53,169 nucleotides of DNA from an uncultured Prevotellaceae bacterium. GTDB lineage: Bacteria > Bacteroidota > Bacteroidia > Bacteroidales > Muribaculaceae. The stretch covers positions 1 to 53,169 of the forward strand of contig ONJX01000032.1 in NCBI GenBank assembly GCA_900318255.1, read 5' to 3'. This document shows, piece by piece, positions 52,968 through 53,169 of this stretch. Both the position numbers and the translations under genes were made by a program. The notes below the pieces were generated by a model. The model did no database searches, was not told where the DNA came from, and saw nothing but the letters and a program-made list of their open reading frames with translations. Each line of letters begins with the position of its first letter. Within the stretch, counting starts at the first letter, position 1.

Positions 52968-52995
52968 AATGAAGGGGAGAAAATGTAACCATCCT

Positions 52996-53023
52996 AAAAA
53001 AGCCGGCCTTAGCGGGCATTTTT
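52996..53023. terminator. A6-hairpin-T5 bidirectional terminator-like element
   Basis: GCCGGC pairs with GCGGGC across a CTTA loop, with one G-G mismatch, flanked by A6 on the left and T5 on the right. No gene with a clear stop lies before it in the window. Confidence 0.5.
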
Positions 53024-53079
53024 ATGATAGTTATGCTAAAGCAGCTACGGCACCAGTAAGAGCCACGAGAGGAATTAAG

Positions 53080-53117
53080 CCTGGGGGCTGTTTGGTATTG
53101 CGCCGCACCGCCGGCGC
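53080..53117. repeat. REP-like repeat related to 39551-39620
   Basis: AGCCTGGGGGCTGTTTGGTATTGCGCCGCA-like sequence (written here in parts: AGCCTGGGGGCTGTT, GTATTGCGCCGCA) matches the dusB/rpoN intergenic repeat. It is followed by the stem GCGCCG/CGGCGC (53100-53105, 53112-53117). It supports a dispersed palindromic family. Confidence 0.65.
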
Positions 53118-53169
53118 TCAAAATGCGACCAAGCCCATCCCCGAGGGTTAACAAAGCGGCACAAACCCA

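Noticed and set aside
52969..53151. 60-codon plus-strand frame at right edge
   Set aside because: It crosses the terminator-like hairpin and the REP-like repeat, and has no promoter or recognisable motif.
52807..53154. 115-codon minus-strand frame rich in Phe, Ser and Leu
   Set aside because: Produced by the polypurine tract; not protein-like.

Overview
The window looks like a Bacteroidales chromosome contig, probably from the Muribaculaceae/Prevotellaceae side of the order. The signs are promoters of the form TAnnTTTG (several with a TTG about 20 bases upstream), start codons without clear Shine-Dalgarno sequences, an RprX/RprY two-component pair, a PorE-type T9SS lipoprotein, the long form of IspG, an acyl-ACP thioesterase, and many secreted proteins typical of this order. 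No rRNA, tRNA, CRISPR array, phage or full insertion sequence was seen. Both window ends are low-complexity purine-rich repeats, which suggests the contig breaks at repeats.

Layout. 0.2-8.3 kb: two very large secreted multidomain proteins. The second is broken in two places where an InlB-type repeat array carries a 99-bp exact duplication, next to an AT-rich OB-fold module. 8.5-10.8 kb: an SDR oxidoreductase and an AMP-forming acyl ligase. 10.9-12.5 kb: a 97-aa protein ending in a sliding-clamp-like QASLF motif, and an NMO/FabK-like flavoprotein. 12.5-19.9 kb (minus strand): two envelope proteins, a GT2 glycosyltransferase, a small membrane protein, DNA ligase LigA (with an N-terminal QRSLF motif) and a tandem pair of YARHG-domain secreted proteins. 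20-27.7 kb: a SUMF1-like protein, a GH53 galactanase, SbcD and SbcC, and a SpoU methyltransferase. The last codons and stop of sbcD lie inside a short inverted-repeat element that separates it from sbcC.

27.8-36.2 kb: a run of small and housekeeping genes (CxxC protein, thioredoxin-like protein, two unknowns, acyl-ACP thioesterase, flavoprotein, acetyltransferase, YjbR-like protein, membrane metallophosphoesterase, nitroreductase-like lipoprotein, DUF5715-like protein, HAD phosphatase, AroB). 36.2-45.4 kb: a lipoprotein, a MATE transporter, DusB, RpoN, a PAP2-like membrane protein, IspG and a CotH/dockerin protein. 45.5-52.6 kb: a second inverted-repeat element, an unknown secreted protein, PorE, a YfcE-like phosphodiesterase, PlsC and RprY/RprX.

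The main themes are export and surface display (PorE plus large secreted proteins with C-terminal domains resembling T9SS signals), DNA repair (SbcCD, LigA, a possible clamp ligand) and lipid/envelope metabolism. Many intergenic gaps hold simple repeats built from GTTAAGT-, TTCTAGA- and GCATTATG-like words, hairpins or REP-like palindromes. All functions are inferred by reading the sequence; no database search was run.
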